This document shows positions 62,216-64,000 of a stretch of DNA of 64,000 nt, in pieces. Source of the stretch: Parvibaculum sedimenti (GTDB lineage Bacteria > Pseudomonadota > Alphaproteobacteria > Parvibaculales > Parvibaculaceae); contig NZ_WESC01000010.1 in assembly GCF_009184905.1 (NCBI RefSeq), positions 1 through 64,000 on the forward strand, read 5' to 3'. Under the pieces are notes generated by a model. It saw only the letters and a list, made by a program, of their open reading frames with translations. It was not told the DNA's origin and made no database searches. The position numbers and the translations under genes were made by a program. Position 1 is the stretch's first letter, and each line of letters begins with the position of its first letter.

Positions 62216-63763
62216 TCAATGACCGCCATTCGACTGCAGCGCCTCGATCTCGAGTTCGGCAATGCGGCGGCTATCCATCTTCGTCACAGTGAAAACGAGA
62301 TCGTCATGCTCAATGCGGTCTCCCGTCTCCGGCACACGCCCGAGATACCAGAGAACATATCCGGCCACTGTCGAATAATTATCGCCTTCCATCGAAAGAT
62401 CGCGGCCAATGGCAAAAGCGAGGCGGCGAATATCGGCCATGCCGTCAACCCGCCAATGGCCCTCGCCCAGCCTCTGCAGCCAGGGCGTTTCATCATGCGC
62501 ATCGGGGAACTCGCCCGCAATCGCCTCAAGCACATCGAAGGGCGTAACAAGGCCTTCGATACTGCCATATTCATCCGTCACCAGTGCGAGCTGAACATGC
62601 GAGCGACGGAACTGTTCCAGCAGTTGCAGAACGCCGAGCCCCTCATGGACGACGAGCGGCTTGCGGACACTCTTCGCCTCATTGATGGCGCCATGCGTGA
62701 GCAGGTCTTCCATCAGGTCTTGCGCCCTCGCATAGCCGACGAGTTCCTCATCCGATGAGCGGCAGACCGGATAGAGCCCATGCGGAGAACCGCGCAACAG
62801 GTTCAGCAGATCTTCGGCGCTGTCGGCAAGCTTCACCCAGACGATGTCCCGGCGCGGCGTCATGATGGAGCTTACCTGCCGCTCACCGAGCGTCAGCACG
62901 CCGCTCACCATGGTGCGCTCCTCCGCGCCGAAACCTTCCGGAACACCCTCTGTACCGGTCGCCTCCGCCCCCTCCTCCGCGGCAGCCGGGCCACCAAGCA
63001 GACGGAAGACCGTCTCGGCGGTGCGCTGGCGGAAGGGCCGAGCGGCGGCGTGGCGCACCCGGTTCCGCTGCGCCCATTGGTTGAAGCTCTCGATCAGAAT
63101 CGAGAAGCCGATTGCCGCGTAGAGATAACCCTTGGGGATATGGAAGCCGAAGCCTTCCGCGACGAGGCTGAAGCCGATCATCATCAGGAAGCCGAGGCAG
63201 AGAACCACGACGGTCGGATGCGCGTTGACGAATTTCGTCAATGGACCCGAGGCCAGCATCATCACGCCCATGGCGACGATCACGGCGGCCATCATCACCG
63301 GCAGATTGTCCACCATGCCGACGGCGGTGACGACGGAGTCGATCGAGAAGACCGCGTCGAGAATGATGATCTGCGCGACGACGATCCAGAATCTGGCATG
63401 CGCCTTCGCTGCCCCGCTCTCTTCGGACGCCGGCTCCAGCCGCTCGTGCAGCTCCATCGTCGCCTTGGTGAGGAGGAAGATGCCGCCACCCAGCATGATG
63501 AGATCGCGGCCCGCGAAGTCGATGCCGTAGATGATAAAAAGCGGCGTCGTCAGCGTCACCAGCCAGGAAATGCTAGCGAGCAGACCGAGGCGCATGAAGA
63601 GCGCGAAACCAAGGCCAGTGAGCCGCGCACGGTTGCGCTCGGAGACCGGAAGCTTGTCAGCCAGGATCGCGACGAAGACCAGATTGTCGATGCCGAGCAC
63701 GATCTCGAGCACGACAAGCGTTGCGAGACCCACCCAGATCGTCGGATCAGCGATCCATTCCAT
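62216..63763 (-). CDS. TerC-family membrane protein with CBS pair and CorC domain
   Basis: Protein of 515 residues. The N-terminal TerC domain (about 1-230, seven helices) has [23 protein letters not shown] and [20 protein letters not shown], two GIDN/SID-type motifs with acidic residues in the membrane. Two CBS domains (about 295-420; [44 protein letters not shown]) and a CorC_HlyC transporter-associated domain at the C-terminus follow. Such proteins take part in metal-ion (Mn2+, tellurite) tolerance. It begins 8 bases after the apt stop and its stop is 12 bases before mtnA, so the three genes probably form one transcript. Confidence 0.9.
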   Translation of the reverse strand: MEWIADPTIWVGLATLVVLEIVLGIDNLVFVAILADKLPVSERNRARLTGLGFALFMRLGLLASISWLVTLTTPLFIIYGIDFAGRDLIMLGGGIFLLTKATMELHERLEPASEESGAAKAHARFWIVVAQIIILDAVFSIDSVVTAVGMVDNLPVMMAAVIVAMGVMMLASGPLTKFVNAHPTVVVLCLGFLMMIGFSLVAEGFGFHIPKGYLYAAIGFSILIESFNQWAQRNRVRHAAARPFRQRTAETVFRLLGGPAAAEEGAEATGTEGVPEGFGAEERTMVSGVLTLGERQVSSIMTPRRDIVWVKLADSAEDLLNLLRGSPHGLYPVCRSSDEELVGYARAQDLMEDLLTHGAINEAKSVRKPLVVHEGLGVLQLLEQFRRSHVQLALVTDEYGSIEGLVTPFDVLEAIAGEFPDAHDETPWLQRLGEGHWRVDGMADIRRLAFAIGRDLSMEGDNYSTVAGYVLWYLGRVPETGDRIEHDDLVFTVTKMDSRRIAELEIEALQSNGGH

Positions 63764-63771
63764 TGTTGCTG

Positions 63772-64000
63772 CTAATGCCCTTCATAGGCGCAAAGCGAAA
63801 GGACCTCGATGTCGAGGGCTTCGAGGCGCTGCCGTCCGCCGAGTTCCGACAGCTCGATCACGAAGCTCGCGGCCAGCACATTGCCGCCCGCGCGGGCGAA
63901 GAGCTTGACCGCCGCTTCCGCTGTGCCGCCCGTGGCGATCAGATCGTCGATGAGAAGGATGCGGTCGCCTGCGGAGATGGCGTCGGAGTGAATTTCGACG
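63772..64000 (-). CDS. apt: adenine phosphoribosyltransferase, C-terminal part
   Basis: C-terminal 75 residues of Apt, cut off by the window end. The PRPP-binding loop is visible as [18 protein letters not shown], after EIHSDAIS, with the C-terminal [30 protein letters not shown]. The enzyme turns adenine and PRPP into AMP; adenine is a product of methylthioadenosine breakdown, linking it to mtnA two genes downstream. Confidence 0.93.
   Translation of the reverse strand, partial: VEIHSDAISAGDRILLIDDLIATGGTAEAAVKLFARAGGNVLAASFVIELSELGGRQRLEALDIEVLSLCAYEGH

Overview
The window reads as a continuous piece of a GC-rich alphaproteobacterial chromosome. The clues are a MarR/OmpR pair resembling PetP-PetR downstream of a divergent ilvE, a ubiK-type gene, the prs/rplY/pth/ychF order, COQ9-like TetR and YbjN genes, and short dispersed palindromes with a CCCGG-tcaag-CCGGG core of the kind common in Rhizobiales and relatives. 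Parvibaculum or a close relative is a plausible source, but that is an inference. I saw no rRNA, tRNA, CRISPR array or complete insertion sequence.

Layout. 1-1266: tail of a glycosyltransferase and a family-2 glycosyltransferase. 1.7-10 kb: peroxiredoxin, thioredoxin reductase, HAD phosphatase, Dps, aspartate aminotransferase, a PNPOx-like protein divergent from a MocR regulator, and a PAS-GGDEF protein. 10.5-13.1 kb: four consecutive paralogous TetR regulators behind one promoter with an embedded palindrome. 13.1-17 kb: small membrane proteins and a DNA methyltransferase-nuclease fusion lying with a 57-residue protein between perfect 32-bp inverted repeats. 17-25.8 kb: DMT exporter, a 1144-residue GH18/deacetylase/GT2 protein, uvrB, and a TauD-type dioxygenase divergent from an IclR regulator. 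25.9-29.9 kb: accessory stretch with an AT-richer DUF2971 gene, a frameshifted GIY-YIG gene, several palindromic repeats, a VOC protein and a CelD-like acetyltransferase. 29.9-36 kb: cation exchanger, folM-like and folB, uvrC, pgsA, moaD, moaE.

36-44 kb: ilvE divergent from petP-petR-sensor kinase, proC, ybjN, ubiK and a frameshifted ferric-reductase-like gene. 44-55.3 kb: lgt, midA, pgeF, a lipoprotein, prs, a PIN toxin with an unusual antitoxin candidate, rplY with promoter and structured leader, pth, ychF, two MaoC hydratases with a dienelactone hydrolase, and ohrR followed by a glutathione peroxidase. 55.3-61.1 kb: a sulfatase with its own formylglycine-generating enzyme, and a TetR gene divergent from a PhlG-like C-C hydrolase and an FAD oxidoreductase. 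61.1-64 kb: apt (cut by the window end), a TerC-CBS membrane protein and mtnA, which fit nucleoside and methylthioadenosine salvage.

Three themes recur. Peroxide defence is spread over peroxiredoxin/TrxB, Dps and OhrR/Gpx. Nucleotide excision repair is represented by both uvrB and uvrC. Many regulators sit next to a clear palindrome in their own promoter (MocR, TetR array, IclR, PetP-like, OhrR, TetR/PhlG), which makes the regulatory logic unusually readable. Start codons were often moved inward from the longest frame on the basis of Shine-Dalgarno sequences.
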